Positions 54,974 to 64,000 of a stretch of 64,000 bases of DNA are shown here, in pieces. The DNA lies in NCBI RefSeq assembly GCF_031143425.1, contig NC_090447.1, positions 845,437,760 to 845,501,759 of the forward strand, given 5' to 3'. The translations under genes were made by a program, and so were the position numbers. The notes below the pieces were generated by a model. The model was not told the origin of the DNA, ran no database searches, and worked only from the letters and a program-made list of their open reading frames with translations. This DNA comes from Pleurodeles waltl (Eukaryota; Chordata; Amphibia; Caudata; Salamandridae). Position 1 is the first letter of the stretch, and every line of letters begins with the position of its first letter.

Positions 54974-56488
54974 TAATTAGAACTTTACTCAGGGAAGTAC
55001 CCTTGTGTGATATGGTGTAAATCTGGTCAGTAGCATTTAGAAAGTGTTCTGGATTGGAAATTAAGACGTTACATTTTAGTGATATCTTGACCATTAATTT
55101 GTGAATCCTCAGCATATTTTCTAATCCATAGAGGATCCGTAAATTCAGTTTAATAAAGGAACACCATTGGATAAGGGAGCTTCTTCCCCCCCCTTTGTCC
55201 ATTGTGGATTTGCGAATCCTCCTGTTCATTCACGAATCTGCCTGACTATGATTGACTGTCTCTGGTAGAAAAATTTATTTTCCAGCCCGATTACCCAACA
55301 AGGTACAACGAGCACTGTGTTGGGAGAAATTAGTAGAAAAAGAGTATAAGGTGGCAGGGTGAACCTACTCTGACGCACATGCTGATGTTGATGGGCCCCA
55401 AAGGGACCGCCTGCCAATAAAATCATTATAAAAATTTATATTTTTATTTCAGAATTCTCAAATCCTATACTGGATTCATGAATACTGGTTGCTCCTCAGG
55501 TCCAGGAAATCTTTTTCAAGGTTCAGAATGTGTGAACTGTGTCAACAATGGAAAAAGCATAGTGCACTACTGCTGTGGTTGATCAATGGCCTTTTGTAGG
55601 GGTGTCTGCAGGCTGTGGGGTAAGAAAAGGCCTGACCACAGTTCACATCCTGTGACCAACCTCCAGCTGTCCACAACCAGAGACAATGTGCAACTGGGAT
55701 TGGTTGCCCACAAATGGTTGGAGTCAGGGCATGGCCTGAGGTCATCCCCTATGGTCAACACTGCTGTGCAGGACTGAAGGATGTGTGCAGTGAGTGCTGG
55801 CCTCTTGCAGAGGGTTGAGAGCAGGATATGGCCGGAGGCCAACTCCAATACACATACACTTGCTTGCCTATGTTAGATTTGATGCAAGGAACGTTTTAGT
55901 GCAATATTGGTATAAAACAAATAAATTAAATGAAAACACAAATATTAAAGTGAAGTTATGGTTAGCTCTAGTTATAACTAGGAGTGGGCAATCAATTTCA
56001 CTCCTCGTGAAGTTGGTAGAATTTTGGCCGCTCCGCATTATGCTTATAATGAAGAGTTTCAGCCAAATTCCATCAGCTGCCACATAGCAGAGATTTTTCT
56101 CATGCGTGGGTCACCAACGGTAAGTTAGCAAGTGAGAGCAAGAATTGGCATCCCCTCACGTGATTTTCAGGTGCTAGGAGGGCATATGGTGAGATTTTCT
56201 CACCTCAAGCAGTGACGGATGTTTGTGGTGAGAACGCTGCTGCTTGAGTAGAAACTCTACTCAAGCAGCAGCAAAATCAGCTTGAGCAGCAATGCCTTCT
56301 GGCATGCCGTGTGGTGCTGTTTGTGCTGATTTTTCAGTGGAGAACAAGCTCTTGGTGCTAAAAAATCAGCACAACTTGCTGATTTCCACTCTTCCACAGA
56401 ACACCATGGAATCTCCCTGAGTTTTCATTTAACTTCACTGATTTCTGTGTTTGTTTTAAAAAGACTTTAAAAAATCATCTAAAAAGCC
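54974..56488. other. Unassigned, with hairpin repeat
   Basis: No gene recognised. A GC-richer repeat-like stretch lies at about 55540-55850. A perfect 16-bp stem lies at 56235-56250 with 56256-56271 (GCTGCTGCTTGAGTAG arms). Confidence 0.5.
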
Positions 56489-56644
56489 ACAGTTAAAGTG
56501 TAATTATTATGATATATAAATTAAAACAAAAAAGTCTAAATTCTCAAGTTACAGTTAAGAGCACGATCCATAACTCAGACACCAGCCATGTAAACCATAA
56601 CTCGCACACCAAATGCAATGCTTATGCCTTTGCAATATATATAT
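56489..56644. repeat. Left arm of long inverted repeat
   Basis: Aligns by eye with the reverse complement of 62380-62543: CAGTTAAAGTGT with CAGTTTTAGTGT, TCAAGTTACAGTTAAGAGCAC with ACAAGTTATGGTTAGGAGCAC, AAACCATAACTC in both. The LINE lies between the arms. Confidence 0.7.
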
Positions 56645-56653
56645 TTACCAATT
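56645..56653 (+). repeat. Target-site duplication of LINE, lower copy
   Basis: TTACCAATT, repeated at 62228-62236. Confidence 0.82.
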
Positions 56654-56905
56654 CAGTCAGTCAGTCAAAGTACTTTATTCGGCAATTGCCATAAAAGTGC
56701 ATACAAAAGACACATATTCCAAATCTATAAATATTATAAAACTCAATAAAAACTGTAAAACAAATTCTAAAAGCACTGTGTAAACATCCGGTCTGAATCC
56801 CCTTGGCATGTAACAGATAAATATACTAAAACATGATTAAAGATCGCAAAACACAGGTTTACGAATATTGTCTCAAAATAGAAATCTCTCACAAACATAT
56901 AAGGA

Positions 56906-59900
56906 TTACAATAAAATAGACCTTTTCCTAATACTTAAAGAAGCTGTAACAAAATTTAGTACATGGTAACAGGTTTGAATATCTGACAGTCTCTGAAAAT
57001 ATGATAAAGCTTCCTTATAATGGATAGGTCTAAGATGACATAAAATGGGTAAGATAAAAGTCTTTCTAGGAGCAGCATATAAGGAGCAAAAGAGAAAAAA
57101 ATGTAAAGTGCTCTGCTTTGACTTAGAATCACAGGGGCAGGGTGGTAGGTCCTTTTTCCAGATACATGGTTCGGGAAAGGCTACCTTAAAATGAATCAGA
57201 TTAAGTCTAAAAAAAGTTAGGAGAAAGGATTTCTTAGAACTTGAAAACCAGATCAAATAAGGTTCAAGACTTGGAACAGTTATAATCCGGGTATATGAAT
57301 CAACAGATTTCAAATTCAGGGAGCTATAAAATCTCAACTCTGATATGTGCTCACAATAAATTGACTTCAGGACAGACCTAGAGTTTGTGCTTAACAGATG
57401 GGGTTCCTCGAACATATACCTAAGCCCTAGCTTCTCAAAGGAGTTTCGCAGAAACAAAAGCCAGGGAATCCTATTTGAATTGTCCAATTGTAAGCAATCA
57501 GTGATGCAATCTTGAACAGGTTTTGCTGCAGGATTCAGCCAGCATCTAATCCAGAGCAGTAGAGGAGCAATAGAGACCCTGTCCTCCAAAAAGCGTTGAC
57601 CAGTTTCCTCGTGGCTGATGATGTTTGCTATACATTTTGGAACCGTCAGTAGTCTACACAGGAATTTATTTTCAACCCTTTGGAGAGAGGGTATTTTATT
57701 GTAGCCCCAAACTCCTGCCCTGTATAAGACTGCTGCAGCACACTTGGAATTATAAAGTGTTTTCATCTGTGCAAGGGGTCTGTGACCTAATTTACTGGTA
57801 AAGCGAAAAATCGCTTCATTGTTCCTAATCAACTGTTGGAACTTAAAATTAATGTGTGTCTTCCAGGACAGAGAGGAACTCGTGTACATACCTAAATAAC
57901 AGAAGACTTTTACCTTGTTTAAAGTATATCCTCCCATAATGAATTGTTTAGACTTTGTATTACGTGGGCCACATGTCATATCAAAAGTCTTAGGGTAGTT
58001 TACTTTCAAATCAAGGTTCAACATAAAATTATAAAATAGGTCCAAAAGTCCCTGTAAGCCATTTGCGGTACGGGCGATTAAAACTGCATCATCAGCATAT
58101 AACAAAACTGGAATCGGTCTCTGGCCCATCTTTGGTACATTCTTTCCATGTTTTACCAGCGAATCGTAAAGCTTATTGATATATATCAGAAAAAGAAATG
58201 GCGCTAAGATACATCCCTGTCTTACGCCCCTTGTTGACGGAATAGAAGGAGTTCTCTGGCCATGTAAGCCAGTCTGAACTGAAACCGTTAAATCTGTATG
58301 TAGGCGTTTAATAAGCTCCAAAAGGGACGTATCGCAACCTAAAGCTCCCAGAATTTGCCATAGCTTTGACCTATTAACCATATCAAAGGCACTGGTTAGA
58401 TCGATAAATGCCATATGAATAGACTCTTTTTTGGCTGTCACGTATTTGCTAAGTATCAGATACAGATTTAAAACTTGCTCAGTTGTGCCTACACCGGGTC
58501 TAAAACCAAATTGAATTGGGGATAAAATCTGGGCCTCAGTCACCCAATCTTCTAGCCGGGATAAAATCACACTTCCTAAAATCTTTGCCGTTGAATCAAT
58601 AAGAGAGATTGGTCTATAACAGGAGGGATCTAGTCTGTTTCCTTTTTTAAATATGGGAACAATGATAGCCGATTTCCATGAAATAGGTATGTTAATATTT
58701 ACCGCACTATTCAACACATTTGTGACTAAAGGACACCAGAGGTCGATTTCAGATTTGAAAAGATCAGCGGGGACCCCGTCAGGGCCAGGAGCCTTTCCCT
58801 GCCTTAGCCGATTAATGGCGCTTGAGACCTCATAGAGATCAAAGGTAATGTTCAGGGCCTTGGTATTAGAATCTGAAATGGAATGTGCAATAAGATTATC
58901 TTCTGTATACAGGATATCATTGTCATCATTTCCTGGGCAAAATACTTTCCTAAAATGGGTCACCCATACGTCCTCTGTAATAAGACAATCATCGGCCTTA
59001 GTGTTGCTATCGGAAAAGTAAGGGTGATTTATCACCTTCCAGAATTTAGAGGTGTCCTTCAGATCAACGGCAACCAGAAGATCATGCCAAGCCTTAGACC
59101 TAATTTCTGATTTCCTTTTTTCGAGAACAGCCTTATACTCGGCTCTAGCAAGTTTAACTAATTGGCGGGAAGGGGGAACTGCTTTAAGAGCATCTTTAAG
59201 TTTTTTATGAGCAGAAGAGCACGCAGAGTCAAACCATCTATGAGCCACTGGCCCCTTCAAGGGCCTGTCCACCACCAAGGCACGCAAGATATTAATGCTT
59301 AAAGATTCAAATTCATGAACTATGCATTCAGGTTCTAACTGCTGAGATAGACACTTATTAATAGAATCAGAGATACTTCTTACGATTTCCTGATTAAAAG
59401 ATTTTGGATTTATTTTGTCCCATTTTAAGCGTAAACCGCAATTTGGATTGTAGACGGAACTAGCTCTCAGACTTTGGTTCTTAGGAACCTGGTTAATTTT
59501 TAAGTCCAGATTAATGCTGAGGGGATTATGGTCACTGGCGCAGTGAGGCATAATCCTAAATTCTTGAATAAGATGATAATCAGAGGAGCCAATAAGTATA
59601 AAATCAATAATGGTCCCCTTCAAGTTCCCTGTGAAGGTTGGAATATTACAGGCGTCAGCAGCCAATTTCCCTGTAACGTGTACCAGATCAAACTTGCAAA
59701 TAAAATAGTTTAGGGCGTCTCCTTCAGTAGTGTGAGTAAAATGAGTAGATGACTCTCTGCCCTCATCCGGGAAGGCGCACAGTTCTGTGAGTTCCTAGCT
59801 ACACAGAGGAGTGTTGAAATCGCCCACCCAGAGTGTAATAAGACCGCTATTCTGTAAAACATTTGATGAATCAATAAATTCTGCTGCCTCTTCCAGGTGT

Positions 59901-60370
59901 CCCATAAGGAGACCTTGGGGGATATTGTTATAAAAATTTAAAATCAAGATATCCTTTTGACCACTAATAGATACTAAAACAGCCATAAAGTAAGGGGAAG
60001 ACCAGATTAAGGACGCGTTTAATAGAGGGAGATGTAAGGATACCAGGACTAAAAGGCCGCCACGTGCTCTCCCCATTGGGGAGGTTATAGTCGGCTGACA
60101 CAGAGAAGTAAATCCATTCAGAAGGAGCGTATCCTTAGACCAGGTCTCCTGTAGACAAATTATGTCATAAGAAGAAACGAAGCTCCTCCAGTCCATGTTG
60201 TCAGTTTTAGACCGCAGCCCCGCTATATTCCAGCTAAGCAGAGTTAGTGGTCTAGACCCAAGACATGGTGTTAGAACTCTAGTATTTATAGGAGTTGGGA
60301 GATCCGATGCAGGTTTTCCTGCGTCCCTAGTACTTTCAGTGTATATGTTCCCAGCAATGGATCTCGCCAT
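56906..60370 (-). pseudogene. LINE ORF2, endonuclease-reverse transcriptase, one internal stop
   Basis: About 1,155 codons in a single frame, broken only by TAG at 59795-59797 shortly after the endonuclease signature GDFNTPL. Endonuclease: LTLLSWNIAGLRS, CLQETWS, then IDFILIGSSDYH and ASDHNPLSI after the stop. RT: GKAPGPDGVPADLFK, SWKSAIIVPIFKKGN, QFGFRPGVGTTEQ, MAFIDLTSAFDMVNR (motif A), RQGCILAPFLFLIYIN, LLYADDAVLIA (motif C, about 58088-58099). The C-terminal region ends in a Cys-rich stretch (PCIWKKDLPPCPCDSKSK). The first Met lies 33 nt after the ORF1 stop, in the same frame. Confidence 0.85.
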
Positions 60371-60403
60371 GTTATTAAGGCAGGGGTAAACCGAGGCCTT
60401 CTG

Positions 60404-61732
60404 TCAATCGTTCTCATCAAAATAATTGAGCGCCGAAAACCGATTGCTGGTGGGTACATTTATCTGCAATTGGGACCTTGCTGGGTCGGGTATGTGGGTT
60501 CTTAGGTTAATAGCAGAGCGTGGTGGCAGGAGCACAGGGTCATAAAATTGACACAGAGGATGAATTTGGATCCTATTACATGTCTTATTACATTGATCGG
60601 AATTAGTCAAAAGATAGTCTACTGAACAAGAATTAGCAAAACTTAAAACAACATAGTCTCCTTCCTCCATTTTCTTTGAATATCCAACCCTCCTCACTCT
60701 ACGGGCCATAAGGATCTTATCATTATGATGAAAATTAGGTTTAATATTGGATTTCAACCAGTGACCAGCTTTCCTGATTAGGGATTGAGTATCTTCTATT
60801 TTGGGGCTCACCAAAGGGGGAACATTTGATAAAACCAATACATACGGATTGCATTCTGGGGGTAGATGTAAAGAATCTGCATAATTTGTAGATTTATTAT
60901 GACCCGTAACATGCGACCTAGAGGAACAAAATTCCCTGGTCGGCCCCTGTACAGAATCGTCAACTGAGTTTCCTTGGCCAGAAACGACCTGTAGAACGGG
61001 CAAGACATTCCTTGCTCCTTGAGATAACAAGGTGGATAGAGGGTTGGTTTGATATGCCGGGTCTTGGCTGTGCGATTTTTCCGTGCTTACTAATCCTGGC
61101 TTAAGTAAGTGAGATAAAGTGCTGGTTACGTCACTACAAAAGCAATCGAGCTTCCTGGTAATCAATGTAATAAGTTTCGCCTCTAAAGTTGCACAGAAAG
61201 AATTAAGTATAGAATCAATAACACTTGTGGAAGTATCAGGAGCATCCTTCTTCAGAGAACATTCAGAGGTGGAAGCCAGGGAAACTGGGTCTTTAGCGCT
61301 TGAAACCGAAAGGGTGGGTGTTCTCCTTTTAGGGCCCAGAGCTTTTTTTGTATTTTTAGACTTTTTCCTGGCTCTCCCCTTCTTCAGAGGAGGAGAGTCA
61401 ACCTGAGAACGGGAGCTTTCCAAAGGTGGGTTATCGAATGGGGTAGAGGAGTTGTTTAAATCTATGAGGGGAAGTAAATCATGGTCCGACTGTAAAGTAC
61501 TAGAAGGCAGGGCCGGTAGTGAGGGCCCAGTTCTTAAATTAGTGTTTATATGAACAATAGGTTCCAAAGGGGGCTGCTGAACAGTGCTTTGGACAGCCCC
61601 AATCCTTTCCTCTACTTGCTCTAGTTCAGATTCAATGGCCCCCATCACTGAAGATAAATAGCTGGTAATGGAGGACTGAAGAGAGCTGGGCCCACCTTCC
61701 CCCTTTTGCAAGTTAATCTTTCTCTTCCCCAT
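60404..61732 (-). CDS. LINE ORF1 protein
   Basis: 442 codons, open. Likely the RNA-binding partner of ORF2 in the element's ribonucleoprotein; assigned by position just upstream of ORF2. Features: short N-terminal coiled-coil-like stretch (MGAIESELEQVEERIGAVQS), Ser/Pro-rich linker, basic patch KKGRARKKSKNTKK (~residues 116-130), and a C-terminal domain (~280-430) with HLPPECNPYVLVLSNVPPL, RKAGHWLKSNIKPNF and ILMARRVRRVGYSKK, which could be an RRM-like or other RNA-binding fold. No CCHC knuckle seen. It ends FDEND*. Confidence 0.72.
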   Translation of the reverse strand: MGKRKINLQKGEGGPSSLQSSITSYLSSVMGAIESELEQVEERIGAVQSTVQQPPLEPIVHINTNLRTGPSLPALPSSTLQSDHDLLPLIDLNNSSTPFDNPPLESSRSQVDSPPLKKGRARKKSKNTKKALGPKRRTPTLSVSSAKDPVSLASTSECSLKKDAPDTSTSVIDSILNSFCATLEAKLITLITRKLDCFCSDVTSTLSHLLKPGLVSTEKSHSQDPAYQTNPLSTLLSQGARNVLPVLQVVSGQGNSVDDSVQGPTREFCSSRSHVTGHNKSTNYADSLHLPPECNPYVLVLSNVPPLVSPKIEDTQSLIRKAGHWLKSNIKPNFHHNDKILMARRVRRVGYSKKMEEGDYVVLSFANSCSVDYLLTNSDQCNKTCNRIQIHPLCQFYDPVLLPPRSAINLRTHIPDPARSQLQINVPTSNRFSALNYFDEND

Positions 61733-61914
61733 TATAGGTGACTGACTCCCACCGGCACCTTTTATCAGCTATAAAAGAAAATGTTACTGCAAAACCGCAG
61801 AACTGGAGGAAAAAACGTTAGAGGGGTGGGGTCCAGCCCGGCCTCTTTCGGTCGATGACGGGCGAAGGACAGGCCCGCCCATGGCCCGGGCTTTTCCCGG
61901 GTGCCGCCCGCGCA

Positions 61915-62227
61915 CGTCCCGCGAGGCGGGAGCGCTATGGGTAATTTAAAGGGCTCCTGCCCTTCAAAAGCTGCCGCCTCTGCCTCCTCCTGTGCAGGTC
62001 TTTCAAAAGCGCATCCCGCGAGGCGGGAGCGCTATGGGTAATTTAAAGGGCTCCTGCCCTTCAATAGCGGGTAATTTAAAGGGCTCCTGCCCTTCAAAAG
62101 CTGCCGCCTCTGCCTCCTCCCTTGCAGGTCTTTCAAAAGCGCGTCCCGAGAGGCGGGAGCGCTATAGGTAATTTAAAGGGCTCCTGCCCTTCAAAAGCTG
62201 CCGCCTCTGCCTCCTCCCTTGCAGGTC
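61915..62227 (-). promoter_or_regulatory. GC-rich tandem repeats in LINE 5' region
   Basis: About three units with starts at 61918, 62015 and 62145 (97-bp period; the second unit is longer by a 33-bp internal duplication). Each has CCCGCGAGGCGGGAGCGCTA, GTAATTTAAAGGGCTCCTGC and GCTGCCGCCTCTGCCTCCTC. Such 5' monomers often act as LINE promoters; that role is inferred here. Confidence 0.7.
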
Positions 62228-62236
62228 TTACCAATT
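62228..62236 (+). repeat. Target-site duplication of LINE, upper copy
   Basis: TTACCAATT, matching 56645-56653. Confidence 0.82.
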
Positions 62237-62543
62237 AATACAGACACTTAAAAGTGAAATATAATTTAAAAATCCATAATCAAACCAATTAATAATGCTA
62301 CTTTCATGGCCATCTCTGGCCAAGTAGTAATGGTAATGTGCTATACAGAAAAATCTGTAAGATAAATTGGCAACATTTGCAATTAAGGTTGAGGGCATTA
62401 GCATTACCTTCAGCTTGTGAATTACTGAGTTATGGTTTGTATCGCTGATGTACAAGTTATGAATTGTGCTCCTAACCATAACTTGTGAATTTCAGTGGTT
62501 TGTACGTTTCAATTCATAACCATAACAACACTAAAACTGTGTC
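62237..62543. repeat. Right arm of long inverted repeat
   Basis: Partner of 56489-56644, separated from it by the LINE. Confidence 0.7.
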
Positions 62544-62579
62544 AATTTAGGTGAATATCCACATTCAATACTTTATCAC

Positions 62580-63240
62580 ACTTTTCAAGTTATCACCTAC
62601 ACAATTTAAAAGAGAACTTTCTGTATGGACACTTGCCCTAGAAAAGGCATCTTTTAATTCTGAACGAGAAGTTGACATACCACTTACGTGTATCACCACA
62701 TATAGGCTGAGAGCAAACAAAATCAAGGAGGTCATTAAGCAATATCAGAATATGTTAAAACTATTGAATATATGGGGACCTGTTTTTTAATTCTGAAAGT
62801 TAATCCTTTGAGGGACTCACTCATCAAAGCTGTTCAGCCAAAACAACTCCTTCTCAAACAACAGTATGGGAGTACCTCCTTTCAAAGAACACTGAGGTCA
62901 GTCCAATGTATATGACCTCATGAGGAACAGCAAAGAGGTCACGATCAAGGGCAAAACAATTTATCATTTCTTTTTTTACAAACTTCAATAGAAAAAAAAA
63001 TATTTGTCCTTGCAAAAAAACCTATGTTGGAATGACAACACAGGCAGTTAAAAAAACATTATACAACATACGTACACCAACATATGTAAAAAACATCCAA
63101 CAACCACCAATCCACACCAATACACCTTTCTCACATAATGTGGTCTACTCACTCACCAACATTCTCACTAGCTCAGACCAGCTGTTGAGCCTTGAATTCC
63201 TACACAAATGACACCCCCTACTCAACACACCCACGGACCT
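62580..63240 (+). mobile_element. Penelope-like element relic with GIY-YIG block
   Basis: Frames shift, but the order fits a Penelope C-terminus: CITTYRLRANKIKEVIKQYQ (62680-62740), then the GIY-YIG region ICPCKKTYVGMTTQAVKKTL (~62999-63060), then SDQLLSLEFLHK (~63175-63210). It differs in sequence from the relic at 49480-50895. Inactive. Confidence 0.65.
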
Positions 63241-63343
63241 CCATCTCCCCACAAAAAACTTACCCTCTTCCCCCTGCCTCAAGGTGTCAAGGGTCTCAAG
63301 GTGCTGGGGAGGGGGAGAGCTGGAGGGGGTGGGCCAGGGTGGG

Positions 63344-64000
63344 TCACTGGTCGAACAGCCAAGTCTTGAGGTTCTTTCTGAAGACCAGTAGGTCTTTGGT
63401 TTTGCGAAGGTCGGTGGGAAGGGAGTTACAGGTTTTGGGGGCGAGGTAGGAGAAAGACCTGCCTCCTGTGGTGGTGTGCTGGATGCGGGGGACTGTAGCT
63501 AGGGCGAGGTCGGCTGATTGGAGGTTGCGTGTGGGAGTGTGGAAGTTAACTCTTTCATTGAGGTAGGTTGGGCCGGTGTTGTGGAGGGATTTGTGTGCGT
63601 GGATGAGGATCTTGAATGTGATTCTCTTGACTATGGGGAGCCAGTGTAGGGATTTGAGGTGTGGTGAGATTCGTTCGTGTCGGAGGAGGCCAAGGACGAG
63701 GCGCGCGGCTGTGTTCTGGATTCTTTGGAGTTTGCGTTTGAGTTTGAGTTTGAGTGTGGTGCCGGCGTAGAAGGCGTTGCCGTAGTCCAGTCTGCTGCTG
63801 ATGAGTGCGTGTGTGACTGTCTTTCTGGTTTCTCGGGGGATCCATTTGAAGGATTTTTTTAGGGCGCGGAGTGTGTGGAAGCAGGAGGAGGTTAGAGCAT
63901 TGATTTGCTGTGTCATGGAGAGGGAGGGGTCGAGGATGATGCTGAGGTTGCGTGTGAGGGTTGCGGGGGTGGGTGCGGGGCCTAGGGCGGTGGGCCACCA
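63344..64000 (-). pseudogene. L2/CR1-like LINE ORF2, C-terminal part (runs off the window)
   Basis: The open frame continues past 64000. Conserved C-terminal blocks of vertebrate jockey/L2-type ORF2: SRLDYGNAFYAG, RKLQRIQNTAARLVLG, HLKSLHWLPIVKRITFKIL, GGRSFSYLAPKTCNSLP, FRKNLKTWLF. Upstream of the first Met (63916) the frame reads through to the window edge (TRNLSIILDPSLSM). Only the region after the RT core is in view, so intactness of the whole element is unknown. Confidence 0.8.

Larger units (their letters stand above)
56654..62227 (-). mobile_element. Full-length LINE (CR1/L2/I-like superfamily), nearly intact
   Basis: In sense order (minus strand): GC-rich tandem 5' region (61915-62227), ORF1 (60404-61732), ORF2 (56906-60370), 3' UTR with AATAAA (56674-56679) and a (TGAC)n tail at 56654-56666. 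Flanked by a 9-bp duplication (TTACCAATT). A short-repeat tail instead of poly(A), and the RT sequence, place it in the broad CR1/L2/I group; I cannot fix the clade. Other copies lie at 17655-18177 and 19190-20165. Confidence 0.85.

Noticed and set aside
1..64000. Host protein-coding exons
   Set aside because: No stretch showed conserved protein sequence outside mobile-element families. Small exons cannot be excluded by eye.

Overview
The window reads as repeat-saturated vertebrate DNA, most like a giant-genome salamander (newt or axolotl type). This is inferred from the mix of element families: DIRS-like tyrosine-recombinase retrotransposons, a Gypsy-like LTR element with very long LTRs, several LINE clades, Penelope-like remnants and large foldback repeats. 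I recognise no host gene, tRNA, rRNA or bacterial feature. Every sizeable open reading frame that I can explain belongs to a mobile element.

Layout. 1-2053 is unassigned AT-rich DNA. 2054-8023 is DIRS-like element 1 (minus strand: gag, RT-RNase H, tyrosine recombinase), with inverted termini and an internal complementary region. 8024-9945 is mostly unassigned, with a possible Penelope-type hammerhead relic. 9946-15993 is a decayed L1/Tx1-like LINE that split an older protein-like relic (about 9770-9936 and 16001-16640). 17165-20165 is a patchwork of LTR fragments, two fragments of a LINE family that is nearly complete further right, and a GC-rich foldback. 21482-31901 is one LTR retrotransposon with a perfect 5-bp target duplication. 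Its 3.8-kb LTRs each contain a primer-binding site, leader and 5' piece of gag, and its internal region carries one 802-codon gag-protease-membrane-segment ORF and no reverse transcriptase. 32511-38835 is a composite of hairpin arrays and 382-bp units in opposite orientations. 41926-49480 holds a second, inverted copy of part of that composite, interrupted by DIRS-like element 2 (42873-48914). 49480-50895 is a Penelope-like (GIY-YIG) relic. 52212-54968 is a solo LTR with a 5-bp target duplication and a nested GC-rich foldback. 56489-62543 is a long inverted repeat split by a full-length LINE (56654-62227, minus strand) flanked by a 9-bp duplication. 62580-63240 is a second Penelope-like relic, and 63344-64000 is the 3' end of an L2/CR1-like LINE running out of the window.

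How the parts work together. Each autonomous element encodes its own replication kit. The DIRS elements pair a Gag with RT-RNase H and a tyrosine recombinase instead of an integrase, and their termini plus internal complementary region fit replication through a circle. The LINE at 56-62 kb has ORF1 and an endonuclease-RT ORF2 broken by one stop codon. The LTR element at 21-32 kb lacks RT, RNase H and integrase, so it must have been mobilised in trans. The most unusual object is this last element, because both of its LTRs carry the same captured PBS-leader-gag segment and it has clearly transposed in that form.
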